The notes: generated by a model not told the origin, from the sequence alone. 64,000 nt of DNA from Mansonella perstans (GCA_037074765.1 JBAMDO010000574.1:558001-622000); one strand, 5' to 3'; shown: positions 39,301 to 51,796, counted from the stretch's first letter. A program made the numbers and translations.

Positions 39301-42300
39301 ATGCATAAAGAAGATCCAAACAGAGAGCCTTATTCTCATGAAAATGATTATAGGTTAAATTTCTTTATAAGAAGCAAATATCTGATTCCTTTTATTTTTG
39401 AAACTGTTGAAATTTCATTATCAAAATCATAGCAGTTAGATTTTTCAAAAATTTGAAGTTTATTTTACAATCATTTTGCGTATCATAAATTTAGATTTTT
39501 AGAGAGGAGATAAATCGATTAAATGAGCGATGCTTTCCGGGTTGGCAACATAGACGAAAACAGTCTTGGTGGTTGGACATCAAAGAAACCGACAAACAAA
39601 ATATTCGGGTTTTCTATAAAATTTGAAGGATTTTAGATATTTTTCTTTTTATCCTTCTATTATAGTGCACAGCTCTCATCGGAAACAACATCTGGATATT
39701 ACTGATGTATTTCAACTTCATTCCTATATAATCTAATTTCTAGACAAAGGAAGATGTGAAAACAGACCTTGAGGAAGAAAAGAAATCGATGGAGGTTATT
39801 ATTAACAAACCATCTGTAGTTCAGGAAGAACTTCATGAAAAACCAAATGAATGGACATGTATGGTTAGTTGTGGTCCATGAAAATGCAAAACTTTAAGCA
39901 AATATTTACCTTTGCAATTTTATCTTTCTTTTTTTAATATCTTCTTTTTCTTATTTGAAGTTCCATCAGTTGTGAGTCTTATAGTTTACATTTTTGTTTC
40001 GTCGTAAAAATAGATGAGCGCGTAGATTTGTATGATTTAAAGATTGGGCCTTTTTTTCTTTAAGATTATTAATTTATATAAAAAACAGAGGTTGAATTGA
40101 ATTTGAAACTTAATGCATGAATTATTCTGTGAGCAAAACTTCAATTGAGAAATTGAAATAATTTTAGCTTTGCAAAAAAGAATTCAAACCTTCATCAAAT
40201 TTTTTGCGTCATGTAGCGAAGGATCATCTCAAGATTTTTCTCTACCGATGTCCAATATGTAAAGATCATGGAGGACAAGATGCCTATGAAATACGGTCGC
40301 ATATGCAAAAATTACACAGTGAGTGTACGGAAGAACCGGTATCGAATATCGAAAAGTATGCAGACGAAATACAAAAGATGTATCAGCAATGTTTTCCAAG
40401 ACGAAGGCTCAAAGTAAACCTTTATTTGATCATTGTGAATGTGATGAATTGACTCGAATTGCTAAAATTCTCAACACTTATGATGCTCAAAGAAAAACTG
40501 TTCAAATTAAACTATTCAAAAGCCCTTGAAATTCGATTTAAATTTGTTCTAGAACTTGTTGTTCGAAAAGAAAGTAAGTCAAAATGGGAAAATTTGCGAA
40601 GGAATCAAAGTTCGTTGTCGCGAATGTGGTCAAGAAATGAAAACTGAAGATCGGCAGGTATAAAAGTTCTGGAAAGAAATATTTCACGTTTAATTGCCTT
40701 AAATTTTAATTTCTTAAAATAATTTTTGGAAAACAATAGTGCTTTGCGTTGCAATCTCTAAGTTGGTTTGCTAAGTTTGTTTCAAAGGTTTTCGCAAAGC
40801 AACTTCCTTTCTAAATAACTCTCTATTTACTTAACGACCATTGCTTTAACTTATAGATTCATGTATATAGACATCATTTAAAAGAACCCCGTCTGTACCA
40901 GTGTCCACTTTGCGAATTCTCTCATCACGCTTGTTCATCGGATGTTAAAGCGCATATCAGGTTTATCACTTTAAAATATGTACATACTTTAAAATATGTG
41001 TATGATTTGCGTAGGATTTGCTCTTTATTGAAATTTTTTACTTTTGTTCAACTTGAAGCTTTAAAAATTTAAAGATCTTTGAAAATTCATTTAAAAATGA
41101 ATTTCATTTAAATTAAGATACATGCATCGAGATAACGCAGATTTATCACCCACGGCAAATTTGCTGAAATTTTCAAAAGAAATAGCCATGTGGAACTTGC
41201 GTTGTTTTCCGGGTTGGATCAATCGTCGCTTACCAACTTCTGCAGTGAAAGATTTCAATAAGTTATTAGTGCTTACTTGCTTTTTAATTTCCAAATACCT
41301 ATCCAGTGAATGGATTTCTTGAATTTCTTTGACCTCAATTTTGCAAGTAAACCTTCTGTTTTGATAGATGCCGAATTTGTGATATGGAAATACGCCAAAC
41401 TTCACGTCATATTGCTGAAGTTCATTTGAAAATGCCACTTCATCAATGCCCTCTTTGTGATTACGGCGCTGCCGAGAGTCGCCTTGTTCGAAGACATATG
41501 AAAAATGTGCATAGAAAGAAGGAAGTTAAAGTAAGTCGTAATAATATTGGCTTATTGGCTTTATGGGAATTTTATGAATTTTATACATAAATTTATGGAG
41601 ATTTATTTGCAAATTATATTTTTATATCTTGCCAGTTCATTATTGTATAATTTTAACAAATGCGAATGCGCCTATGATGAGCTTTATGAATTTCTAAAAA
41701 CTTTAAGGGTCTGGAACCGATAGCTAACGTGGTTGAGCATCGAGCAGCTTTTTCTGAAATGCATGATCGTTGCTTTCCGGGGCGACCAAAACGTTTGTCG
41801 AATATCACTATCTCTGATGAGGGACGGAGAGCGAAGTGCCGTCAATGTGGAGCTACAATTAGTAAGAAACGACGATTGACTCATTTACTGGAAAAGCATC
41901 TTAAAAAAACTATTTTCAAGTAATCATTGTGTAAAAATTTGTTCAACTAAGAAACAAATGTCTTTGCAGATTTTTCAGAATTCCGACCATAAAATATATT
42001 CAAACATGGTTTATTTATTGAAACTCAAGAAATTTAATGAAACTTACATAACTTAGTGAGATGGTTGGAAAACATTGAAGAGCACCATAGAGTTTTGGAA
42101 GTTCGTTTAAAAGATGCCTTTTTTGATTTCCTTAGCGAATGGGCTAAAGAAGGAATAAATTAGAAAACTAGTAAAATAATTTGGTTCGATCCTTTCTTGT
42201 TATTGATAGTGGATTAAAACAAAAGGTTAAACAAGTGCAGTGACGTTTGAATTACTAGTAATTTGGATGCGATCTGTATAAAATTCCTTATTAATTGATT

Positions 42301-42529
42301 TTTTCTATTTAAATTTAGTTCTTTTCTTCTGAATCATATTTTTTCTTCTTTATTAAGATGCTCACTGTGTCCATTCGAATCATCTCATGACGAGAATGCT
42401 GTAATTACTCATATCCAAGAGGAACATAGTGGACAAGATGGTCTTGTAATTAACGATCTTCTCAAATACAAGGCAGAAATAGAATTGATGGCACGAAGTT
42501 GTTTTACAGATTGGCAATTATTGATTTGA
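36316..42529 (+). CDS. Multi-module C2H2-like zinc-finger protein with CFPGW-type linkers
   Basis: No named orthologue recognised. A fully phase-consistent model has 18 exons: 36316-36517, 36753-36859, 36999-37118, 37390-37716, 38029-38091, 38210-38388, 38516-38717, 38892-38987, 39172-39353, 39503-39608, 39744-39863, 40168-40413, 40553-40657, 40857-40960, 41118-41261, 41368-41530, 41708-41919, 42358-42529; about 949 residues. After one N-terminal finger (CLLC..HLVECH) come seven copies of one module: CxxC, R-HV-x3-HL, then QCPxC, x10, H-x4-H, then a 20-30 residue helical linker (often N-x2-KY-x2-EI) ending in CFPGW, CFPDW, CFPNR or CFTDW. Likely nuclear and nucleic-acid binding, by family only. 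The first two exons are least certain. Five of 17 introns end in AAG. Confidence 0.82.
36607..36737. repeat. Tandem repeat, 47 bp x ~2.8, in a zinc-finger gene intron
   Basis: Copies begin at 36607, 36654 and 36701 (ATAGATCCCGCGGTAGAAAG). Copies 2 and 3 are identical; copy 1 differs at a few bases. GC-rich core CCCGCGG stands out in AT-rich DNA. It ends about 15 bases before the predicted acceptor at 36752. Confidence 0.92.
42061..42163 (+). other. Possible alternative last exon of the zinc-finger gene
   Basis: Within the last intron, an acceptor-like GTGAG at 42060 is in phase with the donor at 41919 and opens 34 codons ending in TAG (WLENIEEHHRVLEV, then FFDFLSEWAKEGIN). If used, the protein would lose the last finger pair and gain a charged helix. 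The acceptor is poor; this is a suggestion only. Confidence 0.3.
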
Positions 42530-43267
42530 CTTTTTGAATTTTCATCAAATTTCTACATGAATCTGGTTAAGAACGGATGAGGTAGTGCTTTTTTGAATAA
42601 GCTGGTTGTGGGATTTTTCAAGAAAAAAATTACTGACAGTTAACTTTTGCTTATTTCTTAAAAAGAACAGTTTTGCCATGAAATCATTAAGTACGCAGAA
42701 CTTTATCACAAAAATGATATTCAACTAATCATTAATCTCAGTGTAATATTTATGATTTCTTGATTAGGTGCGAATAAAGCTAAATGTTTTAACTTTATTT
42801 CTTCGCAGAAATTACCTGTCATGCTATGATATATAAAGATTCGAGATGTAAATGAAAGTAAAGCAGTATGAGACAAGATTCTGATTCCTTAAAGAGCGAT
42901 CTCTAATCTTATTTTTTTCCAAGGAAACATTTAGTACCTGGAAGTTTATTTAATTGATTTATCTCCAAATTTGTTTGAATGGATTCTCAAACAGCTGAGA
43001 TTTTAGTAATCAAAAGATGTTTGAATTAGAGAGTAAACAGTTGAAAGAATCGAATTGTTATTTTAACTTTTAATTTATTGCTCGGAAGTATATTTGAGCC
43101 AGTCCGGGAGAAGATAACAACATCAAAATAAACATTAATATGTTAGTCGCCGTTTCGGCACATATATCATTTTAACAAATGATTGAGTAATGAGTAGAAC
43201 GGTAAGTTGGGAGGAAGATAGCAATATTTAGTGTGGAAGATGGTAAATGAGAAGGGAGAAGAAGATA
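42530..43267. other. Intergenic upstream of hlh-8
   Basis: About 740 bases, AT-rich, no coding frame. Contains an AAATAAACA (43125 region) that could be a late poly(A) signal for the zinc-finger gene, and the promoter of the Twist gene. Confidence 0.45.
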
Positions 43268-44537
43268 ATGGGCGGTGCAGGAGTTTTCACATATCCTCCG
43301 GGCAAGTCATCGTTTATCCCTCCAGATGGTTACCAGAAGACGGTCTAATAGGCGTAAGGTTCTTTTTTCTCATTGATATTTGAAGTTTTCTTCACTAAAT
43401 GTAACAGAATGAGTAATCAAATTTATGCTAAGCATTGCTGAAAACTTCTTACACCGATTTTCTTTGCTAATTCGTTTCATTCTTTTATCTTTACAATAAT
43501 AACTGTCACTGTCGCTAATTACTATCACATTGCTTATTCAAAACAGCACAGCAATTTACACACTTTCTTTAAACTTTGTTCAAGTAGCAAAATTAACAGT
43601 ACATTAATATCATGCTTAGAAAATATTCACGAGACTGTATCGAAAAGTTCATTTTTTCTGTAAGACGAAAGTCTTCACTGAGGGATGCATTTTGACAATT
43701 CATTATTAACCAAGATTTATCCGGTTATCTGATACTGTGGAATCGAATTGAAAAATTTGAAAAATCAATCTTGCTGTCTGTGATAAAGTAATTTTAATCG
43801 ATATTTAGAACTTGTTCAAATATTTGTCTCTGAAATTCTTAATAATACAATTGAAAATTTCACTATTTCCTTGCTTGATAAAAACACAAAGTGATTAAAG
43901 ACTAACTGCTTCCAAATTTCCATCTCTTTATTTTGCAATAACATTTATCTCATTTCTATTAGTTGGCAATTTTTTGTTCTTTTAACAGTTAATTTTTTTC
44001 AAAAAATCATTATCATTATCGTTATCAGCATGATCTATCATTATTACGACATCCAGGGTGATAATCCAGAAGAAGCGCTACAGCAACGTGTAGCAGCAAA
44101 TCGTCGCGAACGACAACGAACAAAAGAACTTAACGATGCATTCGCCATTTTACGACGAATCGTTCCATCGTTACCGTCTGATAAAATGAGTAAAATTCAT
44201 ACACTACGTATTGCCACAGATTATATTCGCTTTCTAGATCAGGTTTTCAACTTTTCTTATCATTTTATTACTTTGCCTCAAATTTTTACTTACTCTTTGA
44301 GCAGTTCCATTCTCGGATTCTCTCTCAAAAAGACTCTGGAATGTCTGAAACTTCTTACTAAATGCAATGCTATAGATGAATGGTGATGGATGTCGACTAT
44401 TCGGATGTGAAATGCAATTGTGCGATGGCAATTTGCAAACGACATTCAACATGTGGCGAGGTGGAATGGCTTCCTTACCACATTATTACTCCACCGATAC
44501 TTCAACAATGCAAACTTTCATTAAAACAGGCATGTGA
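43268..44537 (+). CDS. hlh-8: Twist-family bHLH transcription factor (HLH-8-like)
   Basis: Mesodermal bHLH factor; CeTwist patterns postembryonic muscle. Exons: 43268-43342 ([22 protein letters not shown]), 44057-44242, 44376-44537; 140 residues if the TGA at 44535 is used. The basic region and helix 1 read [19 protein letters not shown], helix 2 [18 protein letters not shown], nearly identical to Twist proteins. After the bHLH comes a reduced Twist WR box, TTFNMWRGG, shared with C. elegans HLH-8. Exon 1 is inferred from codon quality and exact phase-0 joining; an ATG at 44030 (MIYHYYDIQ) is an alternative start without exon 1. A GC donor at 44530 could extend the protein into a downstream exon (see 44630). 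The family call is very firm; both termini are tentative. Confidence 0.88.
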
Positions 44538-44629
44538 CCTTAGAAAATTTAATCCGATTTAGTTTCACTGTATTAACTTCACTTCAAAGCTTCCGCAAAT
44601 TTTTGAGGATTTCGTAGTTTGACTTATAG

Positions 44630-44751
44630 AAGAAGAGAATGGTTGGTTTAATGGAGGCACCGAAACAATTCTACCTATAACTACAAGCACAACAGGAACA
44701 GCAGTCCTTCCAACAGCAACTACAGCCGTGGAACAAAGAAGTCCGATGTAA
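44630..44751 (+). other. Possible 3' exon of hlh-8
   Basis: Follows TTATAG at 44629. Joined to 44529 through a GC donor (ACAG|GCATGT) it stays open for about 40 codons (EEENGWFNGGTETILP, then Thr/Ala-rich) to TAA, giving a total of 178 residues. Another frame of the same stretch is Gln-rich (EQQSFQQQLQPWNKEV). Which frame is used, if any, cannot be told from sequence. Confidence 0.35.
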
Positions 44752-47700
44752 CTATCAGCCAGGATGGAAGAGTTCTGATAAACGAAATTGACCGAAGCCA
44801 TAGCTGATTGACTTATTGCTTTTTTTAACTACTCAAAGATTGCCAATCGTGTGGCTTTGTTTATTTTAGCTTCTTCATTTGAATGGAACATAAAAAAGAA
44901 AGAAACTGTCCCTTTGTGTTTTTTGTAAACAAACTTCATAGGATAATGTCGTAACTTTTGCACCAAAAGCTCTACTTCATGACTTTTGCAATCGGAAAGG
45001 CACGATATATCAATGGTATCAGTTTACAGGTACCTTTATAATCATCGTAGTTCTCTTTTGTGAAAATGATAGCGATCATTGAGAAGATTTTTGTGATATC
45101 ATAATGAATGAAATTGAGTGTCGTTCAGTTATAATTAATTTTGATAAAATCTATCGCTGCTTAAGTCTGAGAGTATCAACTATTTCAGTTAGCGATAACA
45201 ATCTGTTGAAAATATTATTTACATATATTGGTTTCATTTACTTGACATAATCAAATGAAATTGTTTAAGAGGTTAGAATGTCTCAAAATATTTAACGAAC
45301 GAAATGTGCCATTTTCGATTAAAATCGATTTTAAAGATGAAAATCAAAGATGACTAAAATCATACTGTAGCGGTGGTAGTAGTGATAGTAATAGTAGTCA
45401 TAATAGAGAGATGAGAGATTATAAAATGATAATAAGGGAATTTGAGATGATGATATTGCTGGAATGATGAAAAGTGAGATAAGCAGAGAGATTGAGTTTT
45501 ACTGCTTAAAACTGTGCCACATATTGCTTACAGATGCTAGCAGTGATCGTAAACAAAAAGCTCAACAATGAAGAATGAGAGAGTTGTAGGGAGGGAACTC
45601 AAACACAACCAAAAGAAACTCTTATTTCTCGATCGGACCAAAATTTTTCTCCAGAATTAAACTTCAAAAGAAACAAGCCGAAAGGCAGGAAATTATCAAA
45701 ATTGTTCCCAGATGTTGAGGAAACATGGGGATTGGCAATATAGCAGGGGTGATTCAGGTCACTGTTTCATCACCAGAAACTGTATCAATGGGGAAATTGT
45801 TCTGGTACATCACAGTTTTCTTTATAAATCTTTTACAACCATTTGCACTCGTTAATGCGAGCAGAACCAGGTTTATACCGTAACCTTCTAATACAGTAAT
45901 ATCTGACCAAACAAACAAATGCCATTCGTTATGGGCTCTTTAATGATTAGCAATTGTAAATAATTATAATATCTTTTGATAGCGAATGATAACATGGAAA
46001 TATTATCCGGAAATTCGTCCAAATTTAATGATGTAAAAAATCCAACAAGCACAATTGACTTTCACTTCTTTACATTTGATTATTCATATTTGCAGCTTCT
46101 CATTAATACTCACTAAATCAAATTATTTCATCATTATATCTTTCTTTTGTCTTTGCAATTAATTGTTGATTATAATATAATAAGCAATAATTTATTTCGA
46201 AACTTTGTTATCGTTACTTTTACTGCTGATGGTATTTACTATAATTTTCTCGAAATTAATAAGAAATTCTTGGGACTTCAGATATACTTGTCAACTAATT
46301 TTTCAATTAATTTGGAGCATTAGAAAGATATTGTTTTCGAATTTGAATTTCCCAGAGTTTGATTCTGACAATAGATCATACTTCAAAATTGATTTCTGTT
46401 CAGAATTAGATAATTTGTTAACGAATTTGCTGCATAACAAAAAAAGAACGAGTCTGTATTTCAGGAGGTATTACATTGCCGATGCTTTATGATGACTGAA
46501 CGGTTATGCGCGAGAAGAATTTATTGAAATACTTCAAATCAAGCTTGATAAATGTTTATGCTGCTAGTTTCCAATCTTTTTAGCTTCTATACTTTTCTCG
46601 GGTAATTTGCTTCAAAAGAGCCATCTATCTATTTGCCGTTCATCTATTCACTTATATACGTGTTTTTTCCAAAAAGGGTTTTCTTCCGAAACGGATTAAA
46701 AGTCATCATAGAAAATTAGTCTTTACTTATTATCAAGGATCTCGTTATTGTCGCTAATTGTCGTTATTGTTGTTATTGCCAAAAATGCTACTGGCATTTT
46801 CAACAGATTAATTTCGCAAATATTAATGTAAATTTTGAAATATGTAAACGACATGCAGCATCGCTGATTTGATATGATGTTATGCGGACTTTTTATTAAA
46901 ATGAAAAAAAAATTCGTGAAATATGCATTAGCTCCAAAACTCTGTATTCCAACTCCAGATTAATTGAAAATATTTAATGAAAAAGTTTCTTCTAGCCATT
47001 TGGATCGAATTAAATCACTAGACCCTTTCACTTTGCGCTCTGGTTTCTTACCGTGATAGTAAGTTTAAGCACAGATTAAATTACATCGTAATTTTTAAAA
47101 ATATAGTCGGTACTGTGGAAGACTAATGGAATTGATCTAAGATTAATTTCCTTCAATTAAATATTCGAATTAAATTCAACTTTGCTAAATATAATTCAGT
47201 CGAATTTATTTCAGTTTGTTCTTTTGTTTCCAATGTTTGAAAATTTTTAACTATTTCTACACAAAAAAAGGAAACCAATTCAATATGAAAAATGTTTGGA
47301 TCGAATTTGCTGAATATATGAATATGTTCACTACCATGGGATAAATTGCTATATGTCATCTCTCGATGAAACAAAAAATTAATCAGTGGAATTTTCAACT
47401 AAAAAAAGTACTTTATAATTTTTTTGAATTTTTGACAGACAGCTGTTTTTTGTTTGATAAAGTTGTGAGATTTATTCCAAACATTGGGAAAGTTGTACTT
47501 TAAAATTTCTACATAATATGTTTCAATATGATGAAAAGCATAAGTCATTCTCACAATGATCATCGGATTTTCAACATCATGTTGTACAGATAGAAATGAA
47601 AATTATCAGTGTATTAGGGAAGTAAAAACTGGATCAGTTGGATGAAATTAGTCACTTGCAATTAAGCTACGGCGTATATTCAAATTTCTTTTCCTCTGGC

Positions 47701-48985
47701 AACTAATTATTGCACTTTCATAAGCATTCGGTATGAAATCATCGAATCAAAATTCATAAATTCATAAGTGAATTCATAAATTCTATGCTTCAATGCAATC
47801 GATGAAGCCAAAAAAATATTGATTAATTAAATAATTTTCTACTGAGTCTGACTATACATCCGTAACATAAATGAAGAGTGAAATCAATTATATCTGTAAA
47901 TAACTGCAGTTAGTGATCTTAAGCTAGACAACCAGGATAACAATGCGCAGAAAAGCAATTATCTACAAAAAGTTTGACATTGATTGAAAAAGAACTTTTT
48001 TCAATATTTCAAAATTTTTGACAATTTTAGAAAAACAAATTTGATGTTTAATTAGCAATTTTATTTTCAGAATGTCAGCAGTATATTGATTTTTAGTCTG
48101 TCAGACAAAATTATCAAATATCGGTGTAATAAGGGTTCAAAGGTTAAGAGATAGGAAAGAGTGAAATGTGTGTGAATTATCAAACTATACGTTAGTTTAA
48201 AAATACTGAGCAGCAAGAGGCAGTGAAAAACAATTCAAACAAATTACTCCTTACAATAAATAAAAGTAGTTTCAACTTTTGAAGAATTCCAACAACTAAG
48301 GTTACCATTTTTGATCCATCATTCACCTGAATTCATCATCTTACAATGCACTTGTTGTTATATATCAATTACAATTATCCTACTTTATAATCGATCAAAT
48401 CGATCAGAGTTATCCTAATCAGTATTCTATGACACATTTATTCGATTAAATAAATTCAATCGAATCCAACTGGCATCCGATCTTCTCTTTGTTTGAAGAA
48501 TTGCGTCTTTCTGAAATGTGAAAAACCGATTTAAACATTTCATATTTCTGTCAGGAACAATCCACTTATGTGGGAGCATTAAGTGCTGCATTTTCGTCAC
48601 CTGTATCTTTTTCTTCTTGTACAGATGCTATTTCCATCCATTATCATACCGAACTCTCACAATGTAATCTCAAGGATTCACTGAACTTTCACAGTTAAAT
48701 TTTGATGCGAATTCGAGAATTTGAATTTAATATTTATCAAATGATATAAAATCGTTGCATTTGTGGATACGATTCTTTAAAATAACACAAATGGAGTCTG
48801 TGGAGTTGAAATTAGTCGCTGTTGAAACGAAAAGAAAGGAAATATTAAGCAGTGTGGAGAGCAATTCAAAGTTGCTTCAGAAGTCTGAACTTCTCAAATA
48901 TTTTTATGACGTCATTTTCTTTCAAGTCATAATTCATTAATTTGTAATTTACGGTCTAACCCCAGGCTTTTAATTTCACCCTTAC
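44752..48985. other. Intergenic between hlh-8 and the SBSPON-like gene
   Basis: About 4.2 kb of AT-rich sequence between the 3' ends of two convergent genes. Isolated short frames (46205-46492, 47153-47398 minus, 48755-48940) lack splice context or similarity. Minor simple repeats (GTTATTGTCG near 46743, ATTCATAA near 47755). Confidence 0.5.
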
Positions 48986-48991
48986 TTTATT
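48986..48991 (-). terminator. Poly(A) signal AATAAA for the SBSPON-like gene
   Basis: TTTATT on the plus strand, AATAAA on the minus strand, about 27 bases beyond the stop codon. Confidence 0.5.
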
Positions 48992-49017
48992 TAAACCATA
49001 ACTTTTATTCTGCTAAT

Positions 49018-51796
49018 TTAAACAAACAAAAACGCATCGTGCTGCGGGAAATTTATTTCACATCGGCAGCTATCTGTTCTGAATAATTTTTTCCAGATAC
49101 CATTGCATGACTTCGGTCCGATTAATTTCCAGAATCCAGTTTCTCCATCATTCAGATCAGATGTGCATCTGAAAAATAAAGTTTCTCCTCAATATTTTGA
49201 TGCAACTTTTGCCGCAATCGCAGTGTTAGCCACATCTTGATCAAATATTTGGACATTATGAAGAAAGAAAGAGAGTAAGTGAAGAATTGCCGGAAAAAGT
49301 CCAAGTAACTTGCATATCAGCAGTGCTGTGCAGTTGCGCTTCTGGTTGACATTCTACACAGATATTATTGCCTGTATAAAGCTTGATGCGGGTTTTCTTA
49401 TCAATGCAATTTGAATTCACCCAACCAAATTCGTAAATTCCACAATAGCTAAATAAACAAAAAATAGTTTCAAACTTCCATAGACTAATATTTCATTCAT
49501 TATTTCTTTTTCAACAAGAAGAAAAAAAACATCGACATATGATTTACTTATGTCTTTCCTTATTCTGATATAAGCAACATTAAGCACAATTTATCCAATT
49601 GACGCACTTCAAGGGTCTTTTTTAAAAACTGATTAATAAAACTAACTAAAGCAACTTGTTCTTCTTACTAATTGCTTTCTTGTGAATGTTGCGACGACTG
49701 AACCTTTCTCGTGTTTTGTTGTACGAATAATCCAGGATAAGTGCTACAGGAATAATTTCTAAATAAGTTAAACATGTTCACAAATTGCAGAAAGTTAAAT
49801 GAATTTCTTTTAAATTTCCCGCCCCGTAGAAATCGAAAAAGAAAACTGGATTTAAAGAACGATCATTTCAGCATATCAGGAATAAGATATCACTGTTATC
49901 AATTCCACCAATTTGACCTGTTTGACAACATTTCCTTCTTTATAGTGTCTATGAACAATTTTAAATCCTTCACTTCTTCAACTGTTAAATAATTGTGAAA
50001 AATATTGTGAAAAATATGAAATATTTTTTGTCTTTGAAAATCTTTTACCAAAATAGAGCACCTGATTGATGTCGTTTTCTTGGCTCTGAACATTCTTTGA
50101 AGCAGCTCATCTTTTCAACCAGTGAGGGACATCTCATTCCACCATGCTCCGGCTCCCTGTTAATAGTACGTTTCCGGGTCTGTATACCAGTTTCACAGCT
50201 TCCCTGATCCAGAATACATTGAGACCACGCTGACCATTCGCTGATAACGCAATCAGATGCTGCAAATTCCAAATATTTCATGGAATCTTAATTAACCGAT
50301 TCTTTGATCATACCATTTGCATATTTCAAGGCCTTCTGAATAACATGCACTCTCAACGCCACTCACAGTTTTTTCACTACGTCGCTTTATGACGAAACAC
50401 AATAACTAATTTGAAATTTGAAGAATAAAGGAAACATACGTGGACATGCAAATAAGTAATCGGAGCAGCAATCGTCAAATGTTACACACTTCTCGTCGCA
50501 ATAGCATAAATTTTTATACGCGGTATTACCAAGAAATGCTAACTTTGTATCATCATTTGACCGTTCAATACCTCGAGCATCCTTAACTGTTAGTGGAATA
50601 TGTCGATTCAGTAATGAGTACCTGAAATTTACAGAAAGAAATTTTAAGGTTTGATCATTTCATATATTTTTTTAAAACCTTAGAGAAACCGTAGAAATAA
50701 AATCCACTAATGGTATACAGATATAATTAAGAACAGATAAAGAAACATAAAAACCTTTTTCATACTTAACATTATATGTTGATAGTCGAGAAATGACATT
50801 ATCATCGAAACCTTTTGAACTTCAAAAAGATGATGATTTCTTCAGAAAAAATAGTTTTCCGCAAAATCAGAAAGATAATTTTCTTAATTTTTTTGAAAAC
50901 ATCTTTAAACTATAACCTATACTTTTTTAGACAAGCACTTATCACGACTATATTTTCGATTTCCGACTTCAGTTGACAATTACTGACTACCCAGTAAAAT
51001 AACTCTATAGTAAGAACATGTTAAATTAAATATTCAGTTGAAAATTACGGCAGAAGCGAAATACCGAATGAATTTATTATGTCGGTAATGACGTGTTATT
51101 TCAGACGGCTGTTTTTTGAAGTAGAATGGTTGGCCGAAAATGAGCTGATAACGAAGAAATGGTGATTCTGCAGAATCATTAGGCACCTTCACTGTTTCAA
51201 GTTGTTTTCCTTGCGTATTCAAATAATCACCGGATAAACCATAGCCTAGAAAATAGTATATTCAATATGAAGAAAGGCTTGAGTCTTCTTTAGATTTCAC
51301 ATCTGCTTAGTCGATCGCTTAAGCCTCCTGGTAAGTTCCTGATATCATTTCTGATTTCCTTACGAAGTCATTTGTACTACAAAACCACTAAATTCAGTCT
51401 GAATTTTAAAAAAAAAGTGAAAAAGATGTCCTAGCTTCCCTCATTTCATTTATTATTAGCGGAAAAATCAGTCAACTATTCAGAAAGTCAAACTATTCAG
51501 ACCGCTCCAATTCCTTTGCTATTCGAAGGAATCAAGTCCCATAATATCAATTTACCTTTTCGTTTCATTTTTCCTTTATAAATAGCACGATGCCATTTAT
51601 CTTTTTGACCTTTCTCCAACTTTTGCTGACTAAGCTTTGCAGGCAGATAATCAATTCGATCATCCATTGCAAAACAGGTCAAGTTGCGTCCTAAACAACA
51701 TAACTGCTTCTGGTAACAACCAGAATGAACAAGGGAAGCCAGGGTCAATAAAATGGACAGCACTGTTAATGGCCTATCTGATTCACCGAAAAGCAT
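49018..51796 (-). CDS. Secreted somatomedin B + thrombospondin-1 protein (SBSPON/RPESP-like)
   Basis: Probable extracellular-matrix protein. Exons 5' to 3': 51796-51556, 51245-51065, 50621-50440, 50259-50062, 49758-49669, 49448-49314, 49169-49018. Residues 1-25 form a signal peptide. A somatomedin B domain begins GCYQKQLCCLGRNLTCFA and resumes about 135 residues later with CYCDEKCVTFDDCCSDYLFA. Next is a thrombospondin type 1 repeat (ISEWSAWSQC, then CETGIQTRKRTINREPEHGG, CFKEC), then the SBSPON tail: NKTRERF, YCGIYEFG, NNICVECQPEA, GFWKLIGPKSCNGIWKKLF and CRCEINFPQHDAFLFV, each aligning in order to human SBSPON. Two faults: exon 5 ends in phase 1 while exon 6 needs phase 2 (a small exon may be missing), and the last exon changes frame in a TTTT run at 49140-49143. 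Exon 6 may use a GC donor (GCAAGT). Confidence 0.85.
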
